A stretch of 64,000 bases of DNA from Pseudoflavonifractor capillosus (GCF_016899775.1 NZ_JACJJE010000005.1:1-64000); one strand, 5' to 3'; shown: positions 8,308 through 16,410, counted from the first letter of the stretch. Notes: generated by a model not told the origin, from the letters alone. Translations and numbers: made by a program.

Positions 8308-9177
8308 ATGGGCTTTTTTGACAAACTGAAAAAGATCAACATTTTTTCCAGCTTCGGCTCGGAGCTCACCGACGACTTCTACGACGAGCTGGAGGAGTCT
8401 CTGATCCTGGCGGACACGGGGATGGACACCACCCTGGAGCTGGTGGAGGAGCTGCGCCGCCGGGTGAAAGACGAGCACATCAAGACAGTGGAGGAGGCCC
8501 GCTCCTGCATGTGCCGGTGCATTGCCGACGCGCTGAACGCGGGGGATGTGTCCCTGAACCTGTCCACCCGGCCCTCGGTGGTGCTGTTCATCGGGGTGAA
8601 CGGGGTGGGCAAGACCACCACCATCGGCAAGATCGGCTATCAGCTGCGCCGGGAGCGGAAGAAGGTCCTCTTCTGCGCCGCCGACACCTTCCGGGCGGCC
8701 GCCGCCGATCAGCTGACCATCTGGGCGGACCGGGCGGGGGTAGAGATCGTCAAGCAGCACGAGGGGGCCGACCCCGCCGCCGTGGTCTTTGACGCGGCCA
8801 CCGCCGCCAAGGCCCGGAACACCGACGTGATGCTGGTGGACACCGCCGGCCGCCTCCACAACAAGCAGAACCTGATGAACGAGCTGAATAAAATTTCCCG
8901 GGTGATTGACCGGGAGCTGCCCGGCTGCGCCCGGGAGACCCTGCTGGTATTGGATGCCACCACGGGGCAGAACGGCCTCATCCAGGCCAAGCAGTTCAAA
9001 GAGGCCGCCGGCATCACCGGCATCGTCCTCACCAAGCTGGACGGCACCGCCAAGGGGGGCATCGCCATCGCCATCGCCAAGGAATTGGGCGTGCCTGTCA
9101 AATACGCCGGCGTGGGCGAGGGCGTGGACGACCTGAAACCCTTTGATGCCATGGAGTTTGCGGAAGCGCTTGTTTGA
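8308..9177 (+). CDS. ftsY: Signal recognition particle receptor FtsY
   Basis: A 289-residue SRP-family GTPase that docks SRP-ribosome complexes at the membrane and hands nascent membrane proteins to SecYEG. The short N domain (MGFFDKLKKINIFSSFGSEL) is followed by the G domain with GVNGVGKTTTIGK near residue 95, DTAGRLHNK near 178 and TKLDGTAKGG near 241. The acidic A domain of E. coli FtsY is absent, as is usual in Firmicutes; the amphipathic N-terminus can serve as the membrane anchor. Its position shortly after smc is the classic Gram-positive order. GGAAGGA precedes the ATG. Confidence 0.97.
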   Translation: MGFFDKLKKINIFSSFGSELTDDFYDELEESLILADTGMDTTLELVEELRRRVKDEHIKTVEEARSCMCRCIADALNAGDVSLNLSTRPSVVLFIGVNGVGKTTTIGKIGYQLRRERKKVLFCAADTFRAAAADQLTIWADRAGVEIVKQHEGADPAAVVFDAATAAKARNTDVMLVDTAGRLHNKQNLMNELNKISRVIDRELPGCARETLLVLDATTGQNGLIQAKQFKEAAGITGIVLTKLDGTAKGGIAIAIAKELGVPVKYAGVGEGVDDLKPFDAMEFAEALV

Positions 9178-9209
9178 ATTGACAATTGACAATGGACAAT
9201 TGACAATTT
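9176..9209. repeat. Tandem GACAATT-type repeat at the ftsY stop
   Basis: Immediately after the ftsY stop, the unit TTGACAA/TTGACAATGG is repeated four times in 30 bp. Several units look like -35 boxes, but no -10 follows at the right distance. Similar AT-rich GACAATT strings occur as dispersed repeats in many bacterial genomes. Confidence 0.6.
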
Positions 9210-9325
9210 GCCGGGGACGGGAGCAGTTCGATTCCGCGCCCAGGGAGAAAAATTGTGAGGAGGCCGTATGCCGCTTCCAGGTCCCCCTGGAATATCAACA
9301 AATGGAAAATGAGAGGAGACACAAC

Positions 9326-9529
9326 GTGACGCAGGAAAATCTTTGGTTTGGGCTGTTAGTGGCCTGGGTAGTCATTTGGCTGTGGACCCGGTTTCAGTCC
9401 GGGACCATGAAACTCAAGTATTTCAAGTTTTGGGGCGATGTGCCGGAGGCACAGCGGAAGGACAATCTCAGAGGCTTTGGCATGACCGCGGCATTGCTGG
9501 TCATCAATGTGCTGCTGAATATCTTCTGA
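9326..9529 (+). CDS. Small single-pass membrane protein of unknown function
   Basis: A 67-residue protein. The GTG at 9326 is preferred because GAGAGGAG lies 7-8 nt upstream; an ATG at 9302 in the same frame has no such site. It has a hydrophobic N-terminal segment (LWFGLLVAWVVIWLW), a basic middle region (MKLKYFKFWGDVPEAQRK) and a second hydrophobic segment at the C-terminus (AALLVINVLLNIF). That predicts two short membrane helices. I recognise no family. It stands between ftsY and rph. Confidence 0.5.
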   Translation: MTQENLWFGLLVAWVVIWLWTRFQSGTMKLKYFKFWGDVPEAQRKDNLRGFGMTAALLVINVLLNIF

Positions 9530-9602
9530 TGGCGGCCTTTGACAAGTTAAGAAAAATTTAAAGGGTCAATTCACATACTATCCAAACATTTCCGGTGGAA
9601 CC

Positions 9603-9613
9603 TGTGGTACAAT
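9603..9613 (+). promoter_or_regulatory. Extended -10 promoter element of rph
   Basis: TGTGGTACAAT, with TACAAT at 9608-9613, is identical to the -10 block before smc. No good -35 is present. The transcript would start about 30 nt before the rph ATG. Confidence 0.5.
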
Positions 9614-9647
9614 AAGAAAAATCAATTCGAGAGAGGAAGTTTTTGCC

Positions 9648-10361
9648 ATGCCACGTATGGACGGAAGAGCCAACGACCAGCTTCGGCCGGTGGAGATCAT
9701 TCCCAATGTAAACAAGTTTGCGGAGGGCTCCTGCCTGATCCGCTGCGGCAATACCCACGTGCTGTGCACCGCCAGCGTGGAGGACCGGCCGCCCCGCCAC
9801 GTCCCCGAGGGGGAGGGCTGGGTCACCGCCGAGTACTCCATGCTCCCCCGGGCCAACCGTGAGCGGTCCCGCCGGGACATCTCCAAGCTGAAGCTCAGCG
9901 GCCGCTCCGCCGAGATCCAGCGGCTCATCGGCCGGGCTCTGCGCTCCGTGGTGGACCGGAAGAAGCTGGGCCCCTGGAATGTTACCATCGACTGCGACGT
10001 GCTCCAGGGGGACGGGGGGACCCGCACCGCCTCCATCACCGGGGGCTATGTGGCCATGATCCTGGCCTTTCAGAAGATGCAGAAGGCCGGGCAGCTGAAC
10101 GCCTGGCCGGTGAGCGGGATGGTGGCCGCCGTCTCCGCCGGCGTGGTGGACGACGTGCCCATGCTGGACCTGTGCTATGAGGAGGACTCCTCCGCCATGG
10201 TGGATTTGAACTGCGTCATGGACGACCAGGGTCGCCTCATTGAGATTCAGGGCACCGGCGAGGGCCGCCCCTTTACCCTGGCCGAGCAGCAGAAGCTCTT
10301 GGAGCTGTGTGCCAAGGGAATTCAGGAGCTCCAGGCCATCCAGAAGAGCGTATTGGAGTAA
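9648..10361 (+). CDS. rph: Ribonuclease PH
   Basis: A 237-residue phosphorolytic 3'-5' exoribonuclease that trims tRNA 3' ends and degrades structured RNA. The single RNase PH domain carries the family signatures MDGRANDQLRPV, GNTHVLCTASVED, the Arg-rich REnSRRD-like segment (NRERSRRDISKLKLSGRSAEIQRLIGRALR) and CDVLQGDGGTRTASITG. The ATG at 9648 has GAGAGAGGAAG upstream, and length is normal. It heads an apparent operon with a PQ-loop protein and rdgB. The rph-rdgB pairing is common in Firmicutes. Confidence 0.97.
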   Translation: MPRMDGRANDQLRPVEIIPNVNKFAEGSCLIRCGNTHVLCTASVEDRPPRHVPEGEGWVTAEYSMLPRANRERSRRDISKLKLSGRSAEIQRLIGRALRSVVDRKKLGPWNVTIDCDVLQGDGGTRTASITGGYVAMILAFQKMQKAGQLNAWPVSGMVAAVSAGVVDDVPMLDLCYEEDSSAMVDLNCVMDDQGRLIEIQGTGEGRPFTLAEQQKLLELCAKGIQELQAIQKSVLE

Positions 10362-10382
10362 GAAGAAGGGGGAGAGGGAGTC

Positions 10383-10679
10383 GTGGCTCAGGCATTTGAA
10401 GCGATCATGCTGATTTGTTTCGGGATTTCCTGGCCCTTCAACATCGCCAAATCCCTGAAATCCCGGACCGCCAAGGGAAAGAGCCTCCAGTTTGAGATCT
10501 GCGTGGTGGTGGGCTATCTCTTCGGCATCGCGGGGAAATTTATCGGCGGAAACGTCACCTATGTGCTGGCGGTCTACATCCTGGATGTGCTGATGGTGAG
10601 CACCGACATCGTTTTAACCTGCCGCAACCGCCGGCTGGACCGTCTGGCGGAGGCAAAAGAAGGGAGCGCTGCGGAATGA
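10383..10679 (+). CDS. Small PQ-loop/SemiSWEET-like membrane protein
   Basis: A 98-residue protein with three hydrophobic segments (about residues 5-20, 37-55 and 57-78). Between the first two is the motif SWPFNIAKSLKSRTAKGKS, which resembles the PQ-loop signature of SemiSWEET-like proteins. Such proteins transport small sugars or unknown solutes as dimers; substrate here is unknown. The start is GTG 10383 behind GGGGGAGAGGGAG. Its stop overlaps the rdgB start as ATGA, so expression is coupled to rdgB. Confidence 0.6.
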   Translation: MAQAFEAIMLICFGISWPFNIAKSLKSRTAKGKSLQFEICVVVGYLFGIAGKFIGGNVTYVLAVYILDVLMVSTDIVLTCRNRRLDRLAEAKEGSAAE

Positions 10680-11269
10680 AACTGGTACTGGCCAGCAAAA
10701 ATCAGAAAAAACTCGTGGAGATGAATGAGATCCTGTCCCACCTGGGAATTCAGGTCTGCTCCGAGGCGGAGGCCGGGGTGGACGTGGAGGTGGAGGAGAC
10801 CGGCACCACCTTTGAGGAAAACTCCCTGCTGAAAGCCAGGGCGGTCATGGAGGCCAGCGGCATGCCCACCATCGCCGATGACTCCGGGCTGTGCGTGGAC
10901 GCCCTCAACGGAGCGCCCGGGGTGTACTCCGCCCGCTACGGCGGGGAGGGGCTGGACGACACCGGCCGCTACCGCCTTCTGCTGGAGAACATGCGGGGAC
11001 AGACCCCCCGGACGGCCAAGTTCGTGTCCGTCATCACCTGCTGCTTCCCCAATGGGGACGTGCTCTCCGCCCGGGGGGAGTGCCCCGGCACCATCGCCTT
11101 TGCCCCCATGGGAGAGGGCGGCTTCGGGTACGACCCGGTGTTCTTCATCCCCAGCCTGAAAAAGACCTTCGCCCAGCTCTCCCCCGAGGAGAAAAACGCC
11201 ATCTCCCACCGGGGCAAGGCCCTGGAGGCTTTCCAGGTCAAGCTGGAGGAATACTTGAAGAAGAATTAA
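10676..11269 (+). CDS. rdgB: dITP/XTP pyrophosphatase (Ham1/RdgB family)
   Basis: A 197-residue nucleotide house-cleaning enzyme that hydrolyses dITP, dXTP and XTP to monophosphates and keeps deaminated purines out of nucleic acids. Family motifs are visible in order: the N-terminal LASKNQKKLVEMNEIL, GTTFEENSLLKA, ADDSGLCVDALNGAPGVYSARYGG, GFGYDPVFF and the C-terminal SHRGKAL. The ATG overlaps the preceding stop. It is the last gene of the rph unit. Confidence 0.96.
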   Translation: MKLVLASKNQKKLVEMNEILSHLGIQVCSEAEAGVDVEVEETGTTFEENSLLKARAVMEASGMPTIADDSGLCVDALNGAPGVYSARYGGEGLDDTGRYRLLLENMRGQTPRTAKFVSVITCCFPNGDVLSARGECPGTIAFAPMGEGGFGYDPVFFIPSLKKTFAQLSPEEKNAISHRGKALEAFQVKLEEYLKKN

Positions 11270-11317
11270 GAATTGGGCGGCGCCCGACACACTAAATTAC
11301 AGGAGTTAGAAATTATT

Positions 11318-11638
11318 ATGGAAGAACTGACAAGCAAACAGCGCGCCCAGCTGCGGGGCCTGGCCAACAGCATCGACACCATTCTGATCGTGGGCAAGGA
11401 CGGCATCGGGGACAACCTGGTGAAGCAGGCCAACGACGCCCTGGAGGCCCGGGAGCTCATCAAGGGCAAGGTGCTGGAGAACTCCCTCATGTCCGCCCGG
11501 GAGGCGGCGGAGGCCCTGGCCCCCCTCACCCGCAGCGAGGTGGTGCAGGTCATCGGAACAAAATTTGTTCTGTATCGTCCAAGCCACAAGAAGGATAAAA
11601 AGGACAAGATCGTTTTGGTGAGCGGTAAAAAGAAGTGA
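11318..11638 (+). CDS. yhbY: YhbY/YqeI CRM-domain RNA-binding protein
   Basis: A 106-residue CRM-domain protein associated with pre-50S ribosomal particles. It shows LTSKQRAQLRGLANSIDTILIVGKDGI and the basic tail VLYRPSHKKDKKDKIVL. The ATG at 11318 with AGGAG upstream is chosen over an ATG at 11273 that overlaps the rdgB 3' side. It is followed by nadD-yqeK and rsfS, matching the B. subtilis yqeI-nadD-yqeK-rsfS cluster. Its last 27 codons are duplicated downstream. Confidence 0.93.
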   Translation: MEELTSKQRAQLRGLANSIDTILIVGKDGIGDNLVKQANDALEARELIKGKVLENSLMSAREAAEALAPLTRSEVVQVIGTKFVLYRPSHKKDKKDKIVLVSGKKK

Positions 11639-11872
11639 CAAATTTTGTTCCGATTGCCGCCAAAGGCGGCCGCGCCTGATGGCGCGTAAAATCGGAGCCG
11701 GAGGCGGAGATTTGCGCAGGGCGGATTGATTCCGCCCGAGCAGGAAAAGGACCCGGGGCCCCACGGCGGCCAGACGCCGTGGGAGACAAAATTTGTCCTG
11801 TATCGTCCAAGCCACAAGAAGGATAAGAAGGACAAGATCGTTCTGGTGGAGGGCAAGAAAAAGCGGCCCTGA
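11558..11872 (+). repeat. Duplicated yhbY 3' end flanking a roughly 145-bp insert
   Basis: Copy A (11558-11638) is the true yhbY end. Copy B (11786-11872) repeats it with silent changes (GTT/GTC, AAA/AAG, TTG/CTG) and a two-codon-longer tail, then its own TGA. The 145 bp between is GC-rich, with palindromic pieces such as GCCGCCAAAGGCGGC and GGCGGATTGATTCCGCC. GACAAAATTTG-like words border the insert and recur just before nadD. No gene is present in 11640-11911. Confidence 0.7.
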
Positions 11873-11911
11873 CGGCTGGGACAAAATTTGAAGCAAAGGT
11901 GGGATCGCGCA

Positions 11912-13120
11912 GTGAAAATCGGCATTTACGGGGGAACCTATAACCCGCCCCATCTGGGGCATCTGGCGGCGGCCCGGACGGCCGTTGACGCGCTGAAACT
12001 GGATAAGCTGCTGCTCATGCCGGCGGCGGTGCCCCCCCACAAGGCGCTGCCGGAAAACACCCCCGCCCAGGAACACCGGCTGGCCATGGTGGAGAAGCTG
12101 GCCGATGCCATGGACCTGCCCGGCGTGGTGGAGGTGTCCACCCTGGAGCTGGAGCGGGAGGGCAAGAGCTACACCTCCGAGACGCTGGAGGAGCTGCGCC
12201 GCCGCTACCCCAAGGCGGAACTGTGGCTGCTCATGGGGACGGACATGTTTCTGACCCTCCACCTGTGGCACGACGCCAAGACCATCCTGCGGCTGGCCAA
12301 GATCTGCGCCTTCGGCCGCACCGAGCAGGACGGAGAGGCGGTCTTTGCCCCCCAGCGGGAGTTTTTGACCCGGGAGTACCACGCCGACGTGGTGACCATC
12401 ACCCTGCCTGGGCTCATCGACATCTCCTCCACCCAGCTGCGGGAGCTGCTGGTCCGGGGGAAGGGGCGGGAGTACCTGCTCCCCTCTGTGTACGGCTATA
12501 TTCTGATGAATCACTTGTACGGCACTCAAGTGCATTTAAAGTGCCTGGAACTGCCCGAGCTGCGGGCCTGCTCCTATTCCATGATCCGCCACAAGCGGGT
12601 GGCCCACGTGATGGGGGTGGAGGAGGAGGCGGTCAAGCTGGCCAAATTCTGGGGCGCCGACCCGGAGCTGGCCCGCCACGCCGCTATTTTGCACGATTGC
12701 ACCAAATACCTGGGCCTGGAGGACCAGTTGCATTTGTGTGAGAAATATGGTATTGAATTAGACAGCTTGGAGCGCCAGGCGGTAAAACTGCTTCACTCCA
12801 AGACGGGGGCATGTATTGCCAAGTATGTTTTTGGGGAACCTGATGAGGTATACGAGGCCATTTTCTGGCACACCACCGGCAAGGCGGATATGACCCTGCT
12901 GGACAAGGTCCTGTATATGGCGGACTACATAGAGCCGAACCGGGACTTTGACGGGGTGGAGGAGCTGCGGAAGCTGGCCTACACCGACCTGGATCAGGCC
13001 ATGCTCCTGGGGGTGGACTCCACCATCCGGGAGATGGAGGAGCGGGGCTATCTCATCCATACCAATACGCGGGAGGCCAGACAGTGGCTGCTGGATCAGG
13101 GCGTGAAGCTGAAGGAGTAA
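11912..13120 (+). CDS. nadD-yqeK: NadD-YqeK fusion: nicotinate-nucleotide adenylyltransferase plus HD-domain hydrolase
   Basis: One 402-residue chain combining two enzymes that are adjacent genes in B. subtilis. Residues 1-200 are NadD, which adenylylates nicotinate mononucleotide in NAD synthesis: IGIYGGTYNPPHLGHL nucleotidyltransferase motif, LMGTDMFLTLHLWHD and ISSTQLRELL. Residues about 215-402 are YqeK-type HD domain (HKRVAHVMGVEEEA, HAAILHDCTKYL, FWHTTGKADMTLLDKVLYMADYIEPNR); family members hydrolyse Ap4A symmetrically. The GTG at 11912 is favoured, with AAAGGTGGGA upstream. The order before rsfS is conserved. Confidence 0.94.
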   Translation: MKIGIYGGTYNPPHLGHLAAARTAVDALKLDKLLLMPAAVPPHKALPENTPAQEHRLAMVEKLADAMDLPGVVEVSTLELEREGKSYTSETLEELRRRYPKAELWLLMGTDMFLTLHLWHDAKTILRLAKICAFGRTEQDGEAVFAPQREFLTREYHADVVTITLPGLIDISSTQLRELLVRGKGREYLLPSVYGYILMNHLYGTQVHLKCLELPELRACSYSMIRHKRVAHVMGVEEEAVKLAKFWGADPELARHAAILHDCTKYLGLEDQLHLCEKYGIELDSLERQAVKLLHSKTGACIAKYVFGEPDEVYEAIFWHTTGKADMTLLDKVLYMADYIEPNRDFDGVEELRKLAYTDLDQAMLLGVDSTIREMEERGYLIHTNTREARQWLLDQGVKLKE

Positions 13121-13129
13121 ACAGACCTT

Positions 13130-14848
13130 ATGAGCGGAAAAAGAGAGAGTAAGACAAACAGAACCCGCCGGAAGTCCTCGGAAGGGCTGGCCGGCTGGTG
13201 GAGACAGCACCGGGCCTGGGTGTCCGGCCTGGACCGGGGACAGAAGATCCGGTACCGCCTGTTTCAGTTCCTGGTGGTGCTGGCCGTCCTGGCCATTGCC
13301 GCCTGTCTGGCGGCCCGGGCCTGGATCACCCTGCCCACCGTTCCCAATCTCCCCTCCGGGACGGTGACGACAGATGAGGGGGACATGACCTTCGACGGGG
13401 CTGAGCTGCCCAACGTGGCCAAGAGCGGCCGGAAGGACGGGGTGTACACCTTCCTCCTGGTGGGCCAGGACACCGGCGGCGGCGGCAATACCGACACCAT
13501 GCTCCTTGTGACCTTCGACAGCGTGAACAAGGAGGTCCACGGTATGAGCCTGCCCCGGGACACCATGATCAACAGCAGCCACTCCGGCGCGGGACACCGG
13601 CTCAACGCGGTGTACAACTACAACAAGGGCAGCGACCCGGACACCCAGCTGGAGAAGGGGATCACCGCCCTGAAGCGGGAGGTGGGCAAGCTCACCGGCA
13701 TCATCCCCGATTTCTATGTGGTGGTCCAGTGGGAGGCCGTGGGCGAGCTGGTGGACGCCATCGGCGGCGTAGAGTTCGACGTGCCCTTTGACATGGACTA
13801 CGACGACCCGGCCCAGGACCTGCACATCCACCTGAAGGCCGGCCAGCAGACTCTCAGCGGCGAGGACGCCATGGGGCTGATCCGCTGGCGGCACAACAAC
13901 GACTACTCGGTGCAGTACCCCAACGGAGACCTGGGGCGTGTGCAGACCCAGCAGGCCTTCCTGAAGGCGGTGGCGGCCGAGTGCCTGAAGCCGGAGATCC
14001 TGCTGAAGGCCCCCAGCCTGGCGCAGATCTTCCTGGAGCGGGTGAGCACGGATCTGTCCATCGGCAATCTGCTGGCCTTCGCCCAGAGAGCAGCGGGAAT
14101 GGACGCGGAGAACGATGTGACCTTCGTCACCATGCCCTGGACCAACGCGAATTATCCCGGCGTGTCCATGATCCTGCCCGATGTGGACGAGCTGCTGGAG
14201 ATCCTCAACGACGGGTTCAACCCCTATCAGGACGAAATCCAGGCCAGCGACCTGTCGGTGCTCTACCGCAACAGCGACGGCAGCTATGGGGTGACCAGCG
14301 GCACCCTGCTGGACTCCTCTCTGTCCCGGCCCAGAAGCAGCGGCTCGTCCAGCTCCTCCAGCGGGAGCAGCGGAAGCTCCAGCAGTCAGACGCCGGATGT
14401 GCCCGCCACCGAGGAGCCGGTGGAGAACCCCGACGGCTCCCAGACCACCGATCCCAGCGGCTCCGGCGAGGTCACCAATCCCGGCGGAACCGGTGAAAAT
14501 CCCGACGGCTCCCAGACCGGAGACTCCAGCGGCGGGACCGGAGAAAATCCGGACGGCTCTCAGCCCACCGACCCCTCCGGTTCCGGCGGGACCACCGACC
14601 CCGGCGACGGCCAGGGCGGGGGGCAGACGGACCCCGGAGGCAGCTCGGGCGGCTCCCAGGATACCGACCCCTCCGGTTCTCAGAGCGGCGGCGGGAGCAG
14701 TTCCAGCACAGGGGGCGGGGAGGCTGTTCCCCCCTCCCAGGACATTCAGGGCGGCGCAACCGCCCAGGCGCCGGGGTCTGAAAGCGGCCTGACAGTGGCC
14801 GATCTGCCCAGCTGGCTCAACCCCACCGGGGCGGAGCCGGCGGCATAA
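13130..14848 (+). CDS. LytR-CpsA-Psr (LCP) family cell-wall glycopolymer ligase with long Ser/Gly-rich tail
   Basis: A 572-residue type II membrane protein. A basic cytoplasmic N-terminus is followed by one membrane helix at about residues 44-66, then an extracellular LCP domain (TFLLVGQDTGGGGNTDTMLLVTFD, MSLPRDTMI, HRLNAVYNY, GLIRWRHNN). LCP enzymes transfer polyprenyl-linked glycopolymers to peptidoglycan. From about residue 395 the chain becomes a low-complexity Ser/Gly/Pro/Asp tail with imperfect repeats of NPDGSQTTDPSGSG. That tail is unusually long for the family and may span the wall. It is inserted between nadD-yqeK and rsfS. Confidence 0.92.
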   Translation: MSGKRESKTNRTRRKSSEGLAGWWRQHRAWVSGLDRGQKIRYRLFQFLVVLAVLAIAACLAARAWITLPTVPNLPSGTVTTDEGDMTFDGAELPNVAKSGRKDGVYTFLLVGQDTGGGGNTDTMLLVTFDSVNKEVHGMSLPRDTMINSSHSGAGHRLNAVYNYNKGSDPDTQLEKGITALKREVGKLTGIIPDFYVVVQWEAVGELVDAIGGVEFDVPFDMDYDDPAQDLHIHLKAGQQTLSGEDAMGLIRWRHNNDYSVQYPNGDLGRVQTQQAFLKAVAAECLKPEILLKAPSLAQIFLERVSTDLSIGNLLAFAQRAAGMDAENDVTFVTMPWTNANYPGVSMILPDVDELLEILNDGFNPYQDEIQASDLSVLYRNSDGSYGVTSGTLLDSSLSRPRSSGSSSSSSGSSGSSSSQTPDVPATEEPVENPDGSQTTDPSGSGEVTNPGGTGENPDGSQTGDSSGGTGENPDGSQPTDPSGSGGTTDPGDGQGGGQTDPGGSSGGSQDTDPSGSQSGGGSSSSTGGGEAVPPSQDIQGGATAQAPGSESGLTVADLPSWLNPTGAEPAA

Positions 14849-14896
14849 AAATACGCAATACCAGGCTGGAACACAAAAGAGAAAGGAGAACTGCCT

Positions 14897-15256
14897 GTGA
14901 CATCCTATGAAAGCGCCATGCTGTTGGCCAACACCTTGGACGGCAAGAAGGGGGAGGAGATCAAGGTCCTGAAGACCGAGGGCCTCACCACCCTGGCCGA
15001 CTACTTTGTTATCTGCACCGCCACCTCCACCACCCAGATCAAGGCCATGTCCGACGCCTGTGAGGAGGCCATGGAGAAAAACGGGGAACAGGTCCACCAC
15101 ATTGAGGGCCACCGGGGCGGCACCTGGCTGCTGATGGACTTCTCCGCAGTAGTGGTCCACATCTTCATGGACGAGGCCCGGAAGTTCTATGATCTGGAGC
15201 GCCTGTGGGGCGACGCGGAGGAGATTCCTCTGGAGAAGCCTCAGGCGGCCCAGTGA
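14897..15256 (+). CDS. rsfS: Ribosome silencing factor RsfS
   Basis: A 119-residue RsfS/YqeL (DUF143) protein. It binds ribosomal protein L14 and blocks 30S joining when nutrients are scarce. It carries LKTEGLTTLADYFVICTATSTTQIKAM and HHIEGHRGGTWLLMDFSAVVVHIF, typical of the family. The start is the GTG at 14897 with AAAGGAGA upstream. It is the last conserved member of the yhbY-nadD-yqeK-rsfS cluster. Confidence 0.96.
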   Translation: MTSYESAMLLANTLDGKKGEEIKVLKTEGLTTLADYFVICTATSTTQIKAMSDACEEAMEKNGEQVHHIEGHRGGTWLLMDFSAVVVHIFMDEARKFYDLERLWGDAEEIPLEKPQAAQ

Positions 15257-15285
15257 TAGAGTGCTTGGGGAGGAAAAAAGCTGAA

Positions 15286-15477
15286 ATGGACAAGGACCGG
15301 TTTCAGAAGGTTTACAGCCAGGGCCTGGTCAACGTGGCTGAGATCCTGGTGGACACCCAGACGGGGGTCAATTACCTGTATTATTGGAGTGGGAACGGAG
15401 GGGGGCTGACGCCCCTGCTGGACCGGGAGGGAAAGCCGGTCATCACGGCGGTGGGCGGCGGCCCGGAGCGTTCCTGA
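15286..15477 (+). CDS. Small DUF6440-like protein
   Basis: A 63-residue protein beginning MDKDRFQKVYSQGLVNVAEILVDTQTGV and ending with LLDREGKPVI. It resembles the small DUF6440 family common in Clostridia, whose function is unknown. The ATG at 15286 follows GGGGAGGAAA. The in-frame sequence upstream of it overlaps rsfS and is unlikely to be translated. It precedes the T-box leader and probably ends the rsfS transcript. Confidence 0.65.
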   Translation: MDKDRFQKVYSQGLVNVAEILVDTQTGVNYLYYWSGNGGGLTPLLDREGKPVITAVGGGPERS

Positions 15478-15512
15478 GCGCCCGGTCCCAAGCGGAGGAG
15501 AGCGAAAACTCC

Positions 15513-15541
15513 TTGACAACTGCCGGGAAATCCCATATAAT
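15513..15541 (+). promoter_or_regulatory. Consensus promoter of the valS T-box transcript
   Basis: TTGACA (15513-15518), a 17-bp spacer and TATAAT (15536-15541): a perfect sigma-A promoter starting transcription near 15549. Confidence 0.9.
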
Positions 15542-15548
15542 TCATATC

Positions 15549-15798
15549 TGAAATACCAGAAAAGCGTTGCCGAGGAGGAGTATCCGGCCGCGGGCGGTGA
15601 AGAGAGGAGACGGGTGGTGCAAGTCTCCCCGCCGGGCGGGAGAAGGTGGCCTCGAAGCTCCGCCCCTGAATTTGACGCAGTAGGGGGCGGCGGTCCCCGC
15701 CGTTACCGGGCTTGAGCGTTCCCCATGGGGGAAAATTCAGGTGGTACCACGGACATGCTTACGTTCGCCCTGAGCCCGAAGCGGCTCAGGGCATTTTT
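15549..15798 (+). promoter_or_regulatory. T-box riboswitch controlling the valS operon
   Basis: A 250-nt structured leader that senses uncharged tRNA, presumably tRNA-Val. The T-box core AGGTGGTACCACGGA lies at 15739-15753 and would pair with the tRNA acceptor end. An intrinsic terminator follows: a GCCCTGAGCC / GGCTCAGGGC stem at 15767-15792 with a T run. Several GC-rich stems from 15570 to 15720 should form Stem I and the middle helices. I could not fix the specifier codon by eye. Uncharged tRNA should favour the antiterminator and allow read-through into the next two genes. Confidence 0.93.
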
Positions 15799-15819
15799 AT
15801 TGCAAGGGGAGGAATCTGT

Positions 15820-16410
15820 GTGGCGCAGAAGCCAAAACTGAGGACCCATACCCATATGGATTTTTCGCTGGTGGAGGAGATGCAGCATGTGGTGGACCGG
15901 GTTCTGGTGCCAAACTGCATCCGCAAGACCCAGGCGTTCTATCTGGGCGTAGGGGTGCTGTGCCTGAGCATCGGGGCCGGCAGCGTGCTGGCAAGCGGGC
16001 AGCTGGTGGTGGGGGCGATTTTCGGCCTGCTGGGCCTGGCGATGCTGGGCTGGGGGGCCCTGGCCTACCACATCGCGGCCCGCAAGACCTGCCGGCAGAT
16101 GGAGAAGGCGGTGCGGTCCACCGACTATGTGCTGGAAAAGGAGAGCCTGTGGGCGGCCAACGGGAGAGGGGACTTCCACTACCCCTACTCCAGCTGCGTC
16201 CGTCTGGTGGAGACCGAGAAGAACGTCTACTGCGTCACGCGGCAGGGGGACACCCTGGTGCTGAGCAAGGAAAATCTGAAGGGGGGAACTCTGGAGGAGC
16301 TGCGGCTGTGGCTGACGGAGAAGTGCCGGCTGCCCATCGTGGTCCTCGACTCCCATTGGAAGGTTATCGAGCGCGTTGAATCAAATCAGAAGAAGGAGAA
16401 TCCGCAATGA
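15820..16410 (+). CDS. Two-helix membrane protein in the T-box valS operon (YcxB-like)
   Basis: A protein of 196 residues. A soluble N-terminus (about 45 residues) is followed by two adjacent hydrophobic helices (residues about 45-88) and a cytoplasmic-looking domain with [30 protein letters not shown]. This resembles the YcxB-like C-terminal domain of bacterial membrane proteins of unknown role. The start is the GTG at 15820 with AGGGGAGGA at ideal distance. It lies between the T-box terminator and valS and overlaps valS as ATGA, so it is induced by the same uncharged tRNA. Its connection to valine metabolism is not evident. Confidence 0.7.
   Translation: MAQKPKLRTHTHMDFSLVEEMQHVVDRVLVPNCIRKTQAFYLGVGVLCLSIGAGSVLASGQLVVGAIFGLLGLAMLGWGALAYHIAARKTCRQMEKAVRSTDYVLEKESLWAANGRGDFHYPYSSCVRLVETEKNVYCVTRQGDTLVLSKENLKGGTLEELRLWLTEKCRLPIVVLDSHWKVIERVESNQKKENPQ

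Noticed and set aside
14397-14760. Possible CRISPR or minisatellite in the LCP tail
   Set aside because: The repeats are codon-level imperfect protein repeats in frame, with no unique spacers.
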